64,000 nucleotides of DNA from Bacteroides faecichinchillae JCM 17102 (GCF_000614145.1 NZ_BAKK01000013.1:1-64000); one strand, 5' to 3'. Shown: positions 1-9,992, counted from the first letter of the stretch. Notes: generated by a model not told the origin, from the sequence alone. Numbers and translations: made by a program.

Positions 1-2
1 AA

Positions 3-2321
3 AAACTACGGACACAAGTTGATTATAACTTTTGCGTACAGACTCCGTTTCGGATTCCCGAAATGGCGGATGCTCCTACTTATGCGAATGCTCTGAATGA
101 AGCATTAGGAAATGACGGACTGGCTCCCAGATATACTCAGCATGACATTCGCACAATGATGAGTGGGGATGGGGGAGCATTGCTTCCGAATGTGAACTGG
201 AAAAAAGAACTGTTGAGGAAAGCTGCTTTCAATCATGATTTGAATTTGTCCTTCGACGGTAACAGCCAACGGATGCGTTACTATGTTTTTGCAAACTATA
301 CAAGTAACCGTGGACTTATGAATAATACAAATCTGAACGACGGGTATTCTACTCAGGTGGAGATGTATGCTCTTAAGCTGCGGACGAATCTGGAAACTTA
401 CATAACTCCTACTACGGTTGCCCGGATGAATTTAATGGGACGTTTGCAACAGTATCAGCAACCGATTTCGGGTACTGATCTGGGGGCTATGTATAATACT
501 CCATCAGCTGCTTTTCCTATAAAGACTCCTCAAGGGGTATGGGCACAGAACTGGCAGTATAGAAATCCTTTGGCGGAGAAAACAGCAAGAGGATATGGTG
601 TCTTGTTACAGCGTACTTTATTCGCAGATCTGACTATTGACCAAGATTTATCCGTTATTGCAAAAGGTCTCTCAGCACAACTTCGTATCGCTTATGATAA
701 TGGAGCTGAAATAAATGATTCGAAATCAAAAGATTATGCCTATTATAATACGACGCAGGTTTTTAATGAGTCGGGCAATGTTTCGGACATTCTTTATTCA
801 AGATATGGCAATGATACGGAACTTAGTTTTAATAACGGTTCGTTATCATGGCAGGTTATGCGAACTACGATTTGGGGGAAGGTTGATTACGTGAAAAGTT
901 TTAATCAACATCATCTGAAAGCAGCAGGTATATACAGCCAGGGAAGAGCGAGATACAGAGGAGCCAATAATACTTTTATGTATCGGGACTATATATTGAA
1001 TATGGAATATAATTATGATAACCGTTATATTGTGAATGGAGTTCTTTCTTATTCGGGTAGTGCTAAACTGTCTGCGGGTGATAAGTACAGACTCTATCCG
1101 GCTGTTTCTGCCGCATGGATACTTTCGAATGAGAAGTTTATGAGTAATTTGAAAGCCATTGATTATCTCAAACTACGTGCTTCGTATGGTATAGTGGGGA
1201 TGGATGCCCGTCTCTCTTATGATATGGATAAACAGTTTAATGGTACTGGGCGGCAATATATTTTTGTGGGAACCGTGCTAGAGCAGGGTATGGCACAGGG
1301 TAGCTTACCTTCTGTAAATGTGGAGCCTGAAAAAGAGTATAAAGCGAATGTAGGTTTGGAATTTGGACTTTGGAAAGGCCTTTCCGTCGAGTTGGACGGT
1401 TTTTATAATCGCCGTAAAAATATTCGCGTTTCTTCGGGTGGATCGGTATCTACAGTACTTGGAGTAGGAGTACCGGATGTATTTACCGGCGAGGTAAAGA
1501 ATTATGGTGCTGAATTTTCACTGGGATGGAAACAACAGATATGCGATATAAGCTATTCTATTCAAGGAAATATTGCTTATGCTAAAAATGAAATTATCAA
1601 TATGGAAGAAACCTATCATCCGTACGCTTATATGAATCAGACAGGACAATCTATTGGTCGATTTTATGGATTGGTTGCCGATGGACTTTATCAGAAGAGT
1701 GATTTTGATTCTAACGGGAATTTGAAATCAGGAATCCCGACTTCTTCCTATATAACCAATATACAACCGGGTGATGTGAAGTATAAGGATCTGAATCGTG
1801 ACGGGAAAATAGATGACTACGACAATTGTTATCAGTTAAGAAACCAGCTACCTGAGATTTATTATGGATTTACATTGGGAGCCAACTATAAAAATATCGG
1901 ATTCAATGCTTACTTTCAGGGTGTGGCTCGCTCTACTGTAATTACCAATCTAAGTAGTATTTATCATCCGTTGTATGGAAACGATAAGAATATTTCTAAT
2001 CATTATTTACAGAACTATTGGTCAGAATACACTCCCGAAGGTCGTTATTCCCGTTTGACTACGTTGTCCAACAACAATAACTACCGTGGTAGCTCTTTAT
2101 GGACCGAAAAAGGAGATTTCCTGAAATTGCGAACATTGGAAGTTTATTATAAGATGCCGGTTCGTTCTATCAAGTGTATGAAAATGAGTGAATGCCGGTT
2201 CTTCTTTAAAGGTCTGAACCTGTTTTCCATTGACCATGTCGGAGTGATGGATCCGGAGTTTATCAGTATGGGCTATCCGTCGATGCGTAGTTATTTGCTT
2301 GGTGTGAATGTACAGTTTTAA
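3..2321 (+). CDS. SusC/RagA-family TonB-dependent outer-membrane glycan receptor (5' end outside window)
   Basis: Last ~770 residues of a SusC-type receptor, which imports oligosaccharides across the outer membrane using TonB energy and a SusD lid. The frame is open from the first bases, so the signal peptide, N-terminal domain and plug lie outside the window; the ATG at 63 is internal. Visible features are alternating aromatic beta-strands, the late family motif GDVKYKDLNRDGKIDDYD (about 1770-1825) and a C-terminal phenylalanine (GVNVQF) as in BAM-recognised barrels. The SusD partner starts 16 nt downstream, so the two are surely co-transcribed. The family is certain; the glycan is not known, though the GH20 gene downstream hints at N-acetylhexosamine-containing material. 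Confidence 0.95.
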   Translation, partial: KLRTQVDYNFCVQTPFRIPEMADAPTYANALNEALGNDGLAPRYTQHDIRTMMSGDGGALLPNVNWKKELLRKAAFNHDLNLSFDGNSQRMRYYVFANYTSNRGLMNNTNLNDGYSTQVEMYALKLRTNLETYITPTTVARMNLMGRLQQYQQPISGTDLGAMYNTPSAAFPIKTPQGVWAQNWQYRNPLAEKTARGYGVLLQRTLFADLTIDQDLSVIAKGLSAQLRIAYDNGAEINDSKSKDYAYYNTTQVFNESGNVSDILYSRYGNDTELSFNNGSLSWQVMRTTIWGKVDYVKSFNQHHLKAAGIYSQGRARYRGANNTFMYRDYILNMEYNYDNRYIVNGVLSYSGSAKLSAGDKYRLYPAVSAAWILSNEKFMSNLKAIDYLKLRASYGIVGMDARLSYDMDKQFNGTGRQYIFVGTVLEQGMAQGSLPSVNVEPEKEYKANVGLEFGLWKGLSVELDGFYNRRKNIRVSSGGSVSTVLGVGVPDVFTGEVKNYGAEFSLGWKQQICDISYSIQGNIAYAKNEIINMEETYHPYAYMNQTGQSIGRFYGLVADGLYQKSDFDSNGNLKSGIPTSSYITNIQPGDVKYKDLNRDGKIDDYDNCYQLRNQLPEIYYGFTLGANYKNIGFNAYFQGVARSTVITNLSSIYHPLYGNDKNISNHYLQNYWSEYTPEGRYSRLTTLSNNNNYRGSSLWTEKGDFLKLRTLEVYYKMPVRSIKCMKMSECRFFFKGLNLFSIDHVGVMDPEFISMGYPSMRSYLLGVNVQF

Positions 2322-2337
2322 ATAAAATAAGTTACTT

Positions 2338-3996
2338 ATGAAAAGATATATATTTATTTTAATCGGTTGCCTGTGGCTCACTACTTCTTGCAGTGACTTT
2401 CTTGAACTGAATGAATCTCAGTATCATACGGTGGAATATCAGTTCTCAACTTTCGGGGATGTGAAAAAAGTGGCGACGAATGTGTATGGATATGTTCAAG
2501 ATGGGTTGGCTGACGTGGGAAACACAATGAGAGATGCGGCCACAGACGATGCCGTATATGCTTGGGAAGTAAACAGCTTGAAAACATATTATGACGGTAG
2601 TTGGTCAGCTATAAACTTGATTGATGATCAGTGGTCTCACTATTATTCTGCAATCAGTGCGGCCAATTACTTTCTGGAGAACTGTCCATCGGATTTCCCT
2701 GCGACTATCTATCAAGAGAACTATAAAGAGAAGATGGAACAACTCAAAAACTATCCTTTGGAGATCAAAGCATTACGTGCTTACTTTCATTTTGAGTTAT
2801 TAAAAAGATATCGGAATATTATAGTGGTGGATCACACCCTATCCGTTAAAGAGGTGAACGATTTGAAACCATCTCCTTTTGACCAAGTAGTCAGTTGGAT
2901 TGTTAATCAGTGTGATGAAGTCATCCCTTTGCTTCCCGTTACCTATGAAAATACAACGAAAGGAGAGATAGCACGTACCACTAGAGGCATGGCTATGGCT
3001 TTGAAAGCCAGAATTTTACTTTACGCTGCCAGTCCTTTGAATAATCCGACAGATGATAAAGCCAAATGGTTAAAAGCAGCAGAAGCTGCCAAGAACATTA
3101 TTGATGCCAATATTTATCATTTGATTAACGAAGACGTAGTGAATAATGCAGCAGCGGGAGGATTGATTTTTGGAAAGTGGAATTCTCCCAGCAACAGTTT
3201 TGAAGGGTCTAATTTTCCAATGGGGTTTGAAGGAGGGTATTCAGGAGTTTGCCCGTCGCAAAACTTGGCGGAAGCGTTCGACTTAATTGATGGAACTCCT
3301 TTTGACTGGAATAATGAGAATCATCGCAAATTTGCGCTTGAAGTCGATAAACGTGATCCTAGGTTTCAAAAGACATTACTTTCCAACGGAGTATCTTTCA
3401 AAGGTGAGGTCATAGAAACGTTTCTGAATGGAAAGAATGGTCTGCCTATGGAAGGAGCTACCCCTACTTCTTATTATTTACGTAAGTTGCTCAGAGAAGA
3501 AACAAGTTTGATACCCGGAAGTACAACTAGTTATCAACACATCGTTCCTTTGTTCCGGTATGAAGAGGTTTTATTGAACTATGCAGAAGCGCTTTTGGAA
3601 GCAGAAAAGAATCCTACTTATAAAGGAAAGCAGGGAGAGGTAGATTATCAGTTGTCTCCGTTAGAAGCTGTCAATCTGGTGAGAAACCGGGTAGGAATGT
3701 CCGGATTGCCGGATAATCTGGATTATATGTCGTTTCAAAAACGTCTGAGAAACGAACGTCGTGTGGAGCTGGCTTTCGAAGGACACCGTTTCTGGGATAT
3801 CCGCCGGTGGAAAATGGGAAAGGATACCCAAAAAGTATATGGTCTGACTCTGACGGCTAAAGGTGACGGTACGCTGAATATGGAACGCACGTTAGTGCAT
3901 GACCGGGTATGGGAGGATAAGATGTATTATTATCCTATAGCGGATTTTGAACTCTTTAATAATAAGAATCTGACTCAGAATGATGGCTGGAAGTAA
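2338..3996 (+). CDS. SusD/RagB-family surface glycan-binding lipoprotein
   Basis: Surface lipoprotein that captures glycan and caps the SusC barrel encoded just upstream. The 552-residue product starts with a lipoprotein signal peptide (lipobox LTTSC, Cys18). The N-terminal half holds the TPR-like helices of the family (for example the stretch with EIKALRAYFHFELLKRY). The C-terminal part carries the diagnostic RNERRVELAFEGHRFWDIRRW motif, near residues 475-495. Length is normal and the start is set by the signal peptide. It forms an operon with the SusC gene (16-nt gap) and with the beta-helix lipoprotein 48 nt downstream. Confidence 0.95.
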   Translation: MKRYIFILIGCLWLTTSCSDFLELNESQYHTVEYQFSTFGDVKKVATNVYGYVQDGLADVGNTMRDAATDDAVYAWEVNSLKTYYDGSWSAINLIDDQWSHYYSAISAANYFLENCPSDFPATIYQENYKEKMEQLKNYPLEIKALRAYFHFELLKRYRNIIVVDHTLSVKEVNDLKPSPFDQVVSWIVNQCDEVIPLLPVTYENTTKGEIARTTRGMAMALKARILLYAASPLNNPTDDKAKWLKAAEAAKNIIDANIYHLINEDVVNNAAAGGLIFGKWNSPSNSFEGSNFPMGFEGGYSGVCPSQNLAEAFDLIDGTPFDWNNENHRKFALEVDKRDPRFQKTLLSNGVSFKGEVIETFLNGKNGLPMEGATPTSYYLRKLLREETSLIPGSTTSYQHIVPLFRYEEVLLNYAEALLEAEKNPTYKGKQGEVDYQLSPLEAVNLVRNRVGMSGLPDNLDYMSFQKRLRNERRVELAFEGHRFWDIRRWKMGKDTQKVYGLTLTAKGDGTLNMERTLVHDRVWEDKMYYYPIADFELFNNKNLTQNDGWK

Positions 3997-4044
3997 CACC
4001 CTCAAGAGAGTTCTGTTTATATAACCTGTTTAAAATGTAGAACA

Positions 4045-6293
4045 ATGAAAAATAGTATCTTATTAGTCTATTTCCTTTTTCTGGTATTTGCTTCAGCTTC
4101 CTGTAAAGAGGATGATACAATGACAGTAAATGTGCGGTTTAACGAACAGGCGGGATATGCTCCACAAGAGTTATCTTCCTGGGCTCATGCTATGTTTATT
4201 TTTGATAATCACTCCTGCACCGGATTAGAGATGGCTCCCGATCAGGCTTCTTTGAAGGATATGTCGATTGAGGCAGGTAACAGGGCTACCGTAATTGCTT
4301 ATGAAAGTGATAAGAACCTGAATTTCGGAAAGGTCGGGTCCGGCAGTGCTTCTACTGACTATTATGTATCACTGAAAGATATCAACGGAGATATTCCACA
4401 GATATGGATGCAACATACTCCTTTGAATGAGGCTACCAATGGCTTTGCTATGAAACCACTTACCTCTGTGATAACAGTGAATCTGCTGAATGCACCCGAA
4501 ACATTCGAACAGATATCGTTCTCTTTACCGGACATGACGGACGCACTGTATCTGTCGTCGGGTAAGGTTGAAGCACTGAATACGATACAGGATAAGCAAA
4601 TCACCATAAAAAGCGGAGAGTCGGGTATCAAAAAGGCTGTTTTCCCGATGTTGAAGACGGACGGGAGCTGGGTACTTACTTACAACTTAAAGCTGCAGGA
4701 TACCACTTTGGAAGGTACTCTTGAAGTTTCTAAAGGAATCAAGGCAGGGCAGACACTGGAGTTGAATGTTGATTTCTCCAAATATCTTTCGGAAAGTTTG
4801 TATACATTGGCTTACCGATATACGGCTTATCATGCAGATCTTTGGACCGAACAGAAAGAAGAGTTCTTCAGACTATGGCCGGGCGATGATACATTTAAGG
4901 ATAAGAACAAATATTATAATGTATATGTATTGCAAGATAAACGTTGGAAAACGGTAGATGTACGTAATACGCTATGTTCAGACGGACCGAGACATCATGC
5001 CGAGATTTGGAACGACTGGGATAACTCGAAGATGCTTCGTGATACGATGTGCTATGCCAATTTCATCGACGAGTTTAACGGTCCGGTGAAGATACGTGTA
5101 GAGAAACGTACAGGCGGTAAATTTAGTAGTTTTCAGGTACGTCCGAGTTCGTATGGCATTCAACCCGTGGAATGTGCAAAGAACACCATTGAGTTTACGT
5201 TGCCCGATTGGGAGTCGAGAAAAGTTTCTGTTGAGTTTGATGGAGACAGATATCATAATCTGTTCTTGTTTCCCAACCGTCCCGATACCAACAAACCGGA
5301 TGTTACAGCTTCTAACGTAAAATATTACGGTCCCGGAGAACACCATACAGGATCTATCACTTTACTTGAGAATGAAACGCTTTATATAGACGAAGGTGCT
5401 ACCCTTTATGCCGAAAAACTGTTTGTCAGAGGTAACAACGTAACCATTACGGGTAGAGGTATACTTTCGGGCGAGAAGAATCGTCACTGGGGTGAGGATT
5501 ATGCCAATGGAGATATCCTGATGTCCGTACAAGGACAAGGGGTAGGACTGAAGAACTTCACTTTGTCCGGCATTACGATCATTGATTCGCCAAGTTGGGC
5601 TGTAGCTATTTGGAATACAGATAATGTGATGATTGATAACATTAACCTTATTTGCTGGATTCTCAATGGCGATGGAATTGACCTTTGCAGTGTAGCGGGT
5701 GCTACAGTCAAAGACTCGTTCATACGTACTTACGATGACTGCATCACCTTAAAGGTCCGCTTTAACAATGATCCGGAGACAGACACTAAAGATGTTTTGA
5801 TACAGAAATGTATTATTTGGTGTGATTATGCAAGAGGTATTATTATAGGACCGGAGTGCGGTGATTGGACATGGGGAACAGGAGGAATCAGCAACTGTTT
5901 GATTGAAGATTGTATCGTTCTCGAACAGTCCAATGGCGATGGTGACTTTAGGGCTGCTTTGTCTGCGGTTCAGCAAGAACAACACGGTGGCGGAGCTGCT
6001 CCGATGAGGAATATTACGTTCCGCAACATTTTGATTGATGATATTCAACCAACAGGACGTCCTATCTGTGTGGAACAAACTCAGCAGAAGAACGGATGTA
6101 CAATGGAAGATATACTATTCCAAAATATTACGATCATAGATAAATCCGGCTGTAGATACAAGTCTACCGTGGTAACAACAATAGTTGGATATCTAGGCTC
6201 ACCTTTGATAACATCACTTATAATGGTGCAAAAATAATGGGTGAAGGCGATCATTTGCAGATACAAGGTAATGCGGAAGTTTTTTATAAGTAA
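4045..6293 (+). CDS. Two-part lipoprotein: fimbrillin-like N-terminal region plus GH28-like beta-helix; frameshift near 6150
   Basis: Lipoprotein (lipobox ASASC, Cys20). About residues 25-250 resemble Mfa/fimbrillin-like domains of Bacteroides surface proteins (weak, by eye). From about residue 440 a right-handed parallel beta-helix begins (ATLYAEKLFVRGNNVTITGRG). It carries NGDGID (N541-D546) and a DD pair (D564/D565), spaced like the catalytic acids of GH28 pectinases, but the GHG-type histidine is not seen; the equivalent stretch reads RGIIIGPE. The uninterrupted frame stops at 6237 with an unnatural tail. Adding one base near 6150 continues through SWISRLTFDNITYNGAK and ends at the TAA at 6291-6293, just before the GH20 gene. 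Likely a PUL glycosidase or lyase; substrate unknown. Confidence 0.8.
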
Positions 6294-6296
6294 TAG

Positions 6297-7583
6297 ATGA
6301 AGGTTATGAATATAATATCGTCATTCCGTTTGGAAAGTAAGAATCTTTGTGTGCTATTTGTCTTGAGTTTGTCATTATTGTTTGCTTGTGCCCCTGAGAG
6401 GGTACAGGTAAACTTGATTCCCCAACCGGTAAGTATAAAGCAGAGTAAAGGTTATTTTAAGGTAGACAGTGTGAAAGCAGAGAAAGAGGGGATCGAATCA
6501 TATATTCATTGTACGATTGACTCTGCTTTGAAGGAGATAGGAAATGAAGGATACCTGTTATCTGTAACTCCTGAAAGAATAGAATTGTCAGCTACTACTT
6601 CCACAGGAATCTATTATGGTAAAAAGACTCTCTATCAATTGCTGACTTCTCAAGGGATACCTTGTATTGCGATCAAAGATTATCCACGTTTTCAATACCG
6701 GGGGATGCATCTTGATGTATCACGGCATTTCTTTTCCAAAGAGGAAGTCCTTAAATTACTGGATGCAATGTCTTACTATAAAATAAATACGTTTCATTTT
6801 CATCTGACGGATAATGGCGGATGGCGTATTCAAATAGATAAATATCCGAAACTGACTTCTATGGGATCTTATCGTACAGAAAAAGATTGGTTGAAATGGT
6901 GGGATGGAGATGTCAGGGAGTTTGTGCCGGAAAACACTCCTGGTGCTTATGGTGGTTATTATACTAAAGAGGATATTCGTGATATTTTGCAATATGCAGC
7001 AGAAAGGCATATCAATGTAATTCCCGAGATAGAATTTCCTGCTCATTCCGATGAAGTGTTTGTTGGGTATCCGGAACTTTGTTGTATGGGGAAACCTTAT
7101 ACTAGTGGCGAATTTTGTATTGGGAATGAAAAGACATTTACTTTTATGGAAGATGTACTTTCTGAAATAATAGAGTTGTTTCCTTCTAAATATATCCATG
7201 TTGGAGGAGATGAAGCAAGGAAGACTGCATGGAAAGGCTGTCCTAAATGTCAGGCTCTAATGAAAAGGATGAATATGAAGAGCCTGGATGATCTTCAATG
7301 TTATATCATTCAGAAAGCAGAAACTTTTCTTAATTCGAAAGGCAGAACGATGATTGGCTGGGATGAAATATTAAAGAACGATTTGGACTCTTCTTCCATT
7401 GTGATGTCTTATCGTGGACAACGGGGAGCGATCGTGGCAGCTAATAAAGGATTTCGAGCTGTGATGACTCCGGGAGAAGTATTATATTTTGATTGGTATC
7501 AGGCAGAACCGCGTACTCAACCACAGGCTATGTATGGCTTTTCTCCTATAAAAAGATGTATTCTTTCAATCCAGTTCCGATAA
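6297..7583 (+). CDS. Beta-N-acetylhexosaminidase GH20, N-terminal and catalytic part (frameshifted gene)
   Basis: GH20 enzymes remove terminal beta-linked GlcNAc or GalNAc by substrate-assisted catalysis. The product has a lipoprotein-like signal (SLLFAC, Cys31), a GH20b-type N-terminal domain, then the (beta/alpha)8 barrel with YRGMHLDVSRHFF, FHFHLTDNGGWRIQ and the catalytic pair in HVGGDE (D305/E306). The frame ends early at 7583 because a five-A run at about 7551-7555 seems one base short. With six A residues the protein runs on in the frame ending at 8155, giving about 619 residues, a normal length. It is the last gene of the PUL operon; its start follows the repaired stop of the upstream gene by 3 nt. 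Confidence 0.9.
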   Translation: MKVMNIISSFRLESKNLCVLFVLSLSLLFACAPERVQVNLIPQPVSIKQSKGYFKVDSVKAEKEGIESYIHCTIDSALKEIGNEGYLLSVTPERIELSATTSTGIYYGKKTLYQLLTSQGIPCIAIKDYPRFQYRGMHLDVSRHFFSKEEVLKLLDAMSYYKINTFHFHLTDNGGWRIQIDKYPKLTSMGSYRTEKDWLKWWDGDVREFVPENTPGAYGGYYTKEDIRDILQYAAERHINVIPEIEFPAHSDEVFVGYPELCCMGKPYTSGEFCIGNEKTFTFMEDVLSEIIELFPSKYIHVGGDEARKTAWKGCPKCQALMKRMNMKSLDDLQCYIIQKAETFLNSKGRTMIGWDEILKNDLDSSSIVMSYRGQRGAIVAANKGFRAVMTPGEVLYFDWYQAEPRTQPQAMYGFSPIKRCILSIQFR

Positions 7584-8155
7584 ATGCCATCACATCAGCA
7601 GCCAATGAGGAACTAGTACAGTCGAAACCGATTTCTTCGGATACGATGATTTATATATTCCCGGGAAATGCTCATAAGATCATTGGAGTACAAGGATCTA
7701 CGTGGTCAGAATTTATACCGGATGAAGAACATCTGGAGTATATGATATTCCCCCGTTTGTTAGCTGTGGCGGAAGTGGCCTGGACATCACAGGAAAACAG
7801 AGATTGGCAGTCTTTTAAATGTCGTGTCAATACCCATATATCTCAATTAAAAGTAAGGGGGATACGTCCGTTTACGTTATCTGATAATGTGGAATTAACT
7901 ACTCGTATTATATCTGATAACGAGGAAGTTGAAGTGACTTTGGATGCAGAGAAAGTTCCGGTAGAGATTCATTATACTACGGATGGTTCGGAACCCTGCA
8001 TACATTCTGCTATTTATGAACAGCCTTTCATCTTAAAGAAAGAGACTGTGGTGAAAGCTGCAATTTTTAAAGGGATTGAGAGACAGGGAAGAGTATTAAA
8101 GAAACATGTCGGTCTGTCGGAAGAAATAAAGAACTATTATGAGTATAGTGATTAG
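7493..8155 (+). CDS. GH20 beta-N-acetylhexosaminidase, C-terminal part (same gene as upstream, other frame)
   Basis: Remainder of the hexosaminidase in the next frame; real continuity begins around 7555 at KKMYSFNPVP. It holds the end of the barrel, with GVQGSTWSEFI (the conserved Trp-containing loop that lines the active site) and FPRLLAVAEVAWT. A C-terminal chitobiase/hexosaminidase-type beta domain follows (IHYTTDGSEP). It has no independent start or signal peptide. No partner gene follows; the next ~270 bases show no convincing open frame. Confidence 0.85.
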   Translation: MVSGRTAYSTTGYVWLFSYKKMYSFNPVPINAITSAANEELVQSKPISSDTMIYIFPGNAHKIIGVQGSTWSEFIPDEEHLEYMIFPRLLAVAEVAWTSQENRDWQSFKCRVNTHISQLKVRGIRPFTLSDNVELTTRIISDNEEVEVTLDAEKVPVEIHYTTDGSEPCIHSAIYEQPFILKKETVVKAAIFKGIERQGRVLKKHVGLSEEIKNYYEYSD

Positions 8156-8422
8156 TTTCCGAATACTTCTTTATCACTCATACGATTGGGTTTGTTAAGA
8201 TGTGTACCTTTTCAATCATGTGTTTTTCCTGATGGGATGTAATATTTTTGCAGAAATCATCTGCTATACAATAAATTTCCATAACTTTAGGTTCTGTAAA
8301 CATAGTGGTAATTGTTTGAATGTTATAGTTCCGTACTATAACATTTAAAACTTTTATTACTATGTTCTTAATAATCTGATGAATATTTATTTGCTTATCT
8401 AATTCGTGTTATATTAGTTATT
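8156..8422. other. AT-rich intergenic region after the PUL
   Basis: With the short gene that follows, this forms a ~485-base gap between the GH20 gene and the cupin gene. I see no strong hairpin terminator, RNA gene or repeat in it. An A/T-rich stretch with two copies of a 'tataacat'-like word lies near 8320-8345 and may only reflect base composition. Confidence 0.4.
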
Positions 8423-8602
8423 ATGAATAGGAATACAGTTTTCAAAGTGTGCTTGTTTTTAACTCCTATCCTTTTCTTTTTGCTATATTACTTGATTTTT
8501 GATAATAGTGCGGAATCACTAAAGAATAGGGTAATAGGAGCTATTTTTTCTGGTTATGGATTGAGTATAGGCTTATGGTTACTTTACAGAAAACGGTGTT
8601 AG
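8423..8602 (+). CDS. Small hypothetical membrane protein (59 aa)
   Basis: Short open frame from ATG at 8423 to TAG at 8600-8602. The product has a basic start (MNRNTVFK), a long hydrophobic stretch (about residues 9-24), a short polar segment (DNSAESLKNR), a second hydrophobic stretch (about 33-51) and a basic end (YRKR). That is a two-helix hairpin with both ends probably cytoplasmic. I do not recognise the family. It stands alone between the PUL and the opposed cupin gene. The clean helix-loop-helix pattern and positive-inside ends argue that it is real. Confidence 0.5.
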   Translation: MNRNTVFKVCLFLTPILFFLLYYLIFDNSAESLKNRVIGAIFSGYGLSIGLWLLYRKRC

Positions 8603-8641
8603 AGTGGCTCTCAATATTATTTTTAGATAATACTGCTTAAA

Positions 8642-9088
8642 TTACTTTCTTGTCAATTCCATTATTTCTTTTTTGTAATCAGGATATTCGGAAAGTAATA
8701 AATCTCTATTTGCCAACTCAAAGTCTTCAAATTCGAATCCCGGTGCTACAGCACAACTAACCAAGGCAAACGTACTTGGCTCTTTCAGTCGGGCTGCAAA
8801 CCAAACTCCCGGTTCTATGGTCACTTGCAATACTCCACTGTCTTGATCAGATAATTCCCGACACATTAATAACCCTTTCTCAAAGGAATATATCAATAAA
8901 GGTGCACCTTTATGAAAGAACCAACTCTCGGGTGACTTGATCCGATGAAAAGCTGAGAAATCATTTTTCTCTAACAAATAATGAATAGTTGTCATGACTC
9001 GTCGCCTGGTTTCCCATCCTTCCATTGATGTCCATTCCTCTGCCCGATAGACCTCTCGATAGTAACCGCCTTCCGGATGAGGTGTCAT
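8642..9088 (-). CDS. DUF985 cupin-superfamily protein (start probably damaged)
   Basis: Single-domain cupin of the DUF985 family; no firm biochemical role is known. Seen: the hallmark HPEGGYYREVYR near the N-terminus, TTIHYLL and FSAFHRIKSPESWFFHKG (metal-binding-like His residues), and APGFEFEDFELA near the end. The frame upstream of the ATG at 9088 stays open and reads AAYWITHLKM, typical family N-terminus, but hits a stop before any ATG. Adding one A in the GACAACAGG run near 9119 (minus strand) would join it to ATG at 9138 (MKNNED...). The true gene is therefore probably 8642-9138. Transcribed alone, away from the HU-like gene. Confidence 0.8.
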   Translation of the reverse strand: MTPHPEGGYYREVYRAEEWTSMEGWETRRRVMTTIHYLLEKNDFSAFHRIKSPESWFFHKGAPLLIYSFEKGLLMCRELSDQDSGVLQVTIEPGVWFAARLKEPSTFALVSCAVAPGFEFEDFELANRDLLLSEYPDYKKEIMELTRK

Positions 9089-9238
9089 TTTCAGATGAGT
9101 AATCCAATATGCGGCCTGTTGTCTTCATTGTTCTTCATAATGCTTTATATGTCTGGTTTACAAATGTATATACTATTTTCCTAATCTTATTTTAATTATT
9201 TGTATGCATACAATAGAAAAAATACGTTTTTCTCTATC

Positions 9239-9334
9239 AACCTATCACCATACTTCTGTATCCCTTTATTCATCGGGTTTACAAGAGGTGATAGGTTGTA
9301 AAGTAACCTATCACTTCCTCTATCACCTATCACC
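9239..9334. repeat. Cluster of AACCTATCAC repeats with a hairpin, 3' of the HU-like gene
   Basis: The decamer AACCTATCAC occurs at 9239-9248 and 9305-9314, and inverted at 9288-9297. Shorter CTATCACC copies follow at about 9320-9327 and 9327-9334. The inverted pair 9288-9297/9305-9314 is a perfect 10-bp stem with a 7-nt loop, lying 8 nt beyond the stop of the HU-like gene. It could be a transcript-end hairpin or a protein-binding cluster. No U-tract follows, so I do not call it a simple terminator. Confidence 0.6.
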
Positions 9335-9970
9335 ACTATCTTGTTGATTCCTTTTTATATAAACTCTGTGCGATCCTATCCCGTCAATTCCTATTCCGGA
9401 TTCCGGTTGATGTGCCCATTGTCTCAATTCATTGGTAGCTGCGGTCTGTAATAAACCGGTTATCCTTCGGTATTCCCGAACTGTCAGGAAAGGATGATTG
9501 TCGAGATATTTTAAGGCTAATGCTAGTCGTTGTTCCGTGGTGTACTTTTGTGACGAACCTTGTCTTTTCCATGGTGCTCTCTCCAGATGGCATCTTGAAT
9601 TGATGTTTCTTATCATCGTTCTATCTACCCGGAAGTTCACCTTTCCCACTACAATACTTTGCGCGTTACGATGTTTACCTCCCTCTTCTGCATCTTCCCT
9701 CTCTTTGCCTTCGCATAAAGCGAGGGACGGAGTGAATGTTCCTATTCCATCTATTTTCACAGAATATCCATTTGCCATTAGATATGCCATTTCTATAGAC
9801 GCCTGAAGAAATATTCCTTCTATGTCTCCGGCACTGAATCCGCTGACATCTTCAATTCTCTTTGCCAGTTCTTTAGTACTCATATTCTCTATCCGGGCAA
9901 ACTTCGGATAAGTAACTTTTTTACCCGTCTTATGTATATCGGGCATTTCTTCCATAATGTATCGTGCCAT
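9323..9970 (-). CDS. HU-family DNA-binding protein with extra C-terminal domain (HU-HIG type)
   Basis: 215 residues, more than twice the length of plain HU. Residues about 20-130 match the HU/IHF fold as found in Bacteroidales 'HU-HIG' proteins: MSTKELAKRIEDVSGFS, then GYSVKIDGIGTFTPSL at the place of the HU beta-arm. The C-terminal ~70 residues (TTEQRLALALKYLDNHPFLTVREYRRITGL) look like a winged-helix or other HTH unit. Probably a nucleoid or locus-specific DNA-binding protein. A phased repeat array begins 23 nt upstream of its start codon and a second repeat cluster lies at its 3' end, which suggests autoregulation (inference). Monocistronic. Confidence 0.8.
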   Translation of the reverse strand: MARYIMEEMPDIHKTGKKVTYPKFARIENMSTKELAKRIEDVSGFSAGDIEGIFLQASIEMAYLMANGYSVKIDGIGTFTPSLALCEGKEREDAEEGGKHRNAQSIVVGKVNFRVDRTMIRNINSRCHLERAPWKRQGSSQKYTTEQRLALALKYLDNHPFLTVREYRRITGLLQTAATNELRQWAHQPESGIGIDGIGSHRVYIKRNQQDSGDR

Positions 9971-9992
9971 ACTATCTGTATCTTAAAGTATT

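Noticed and set aside
8156..8422. Possible riboswitch or RNA gene after the PUL
   Set aside because: No conserved core or long stem could be traced by eye.
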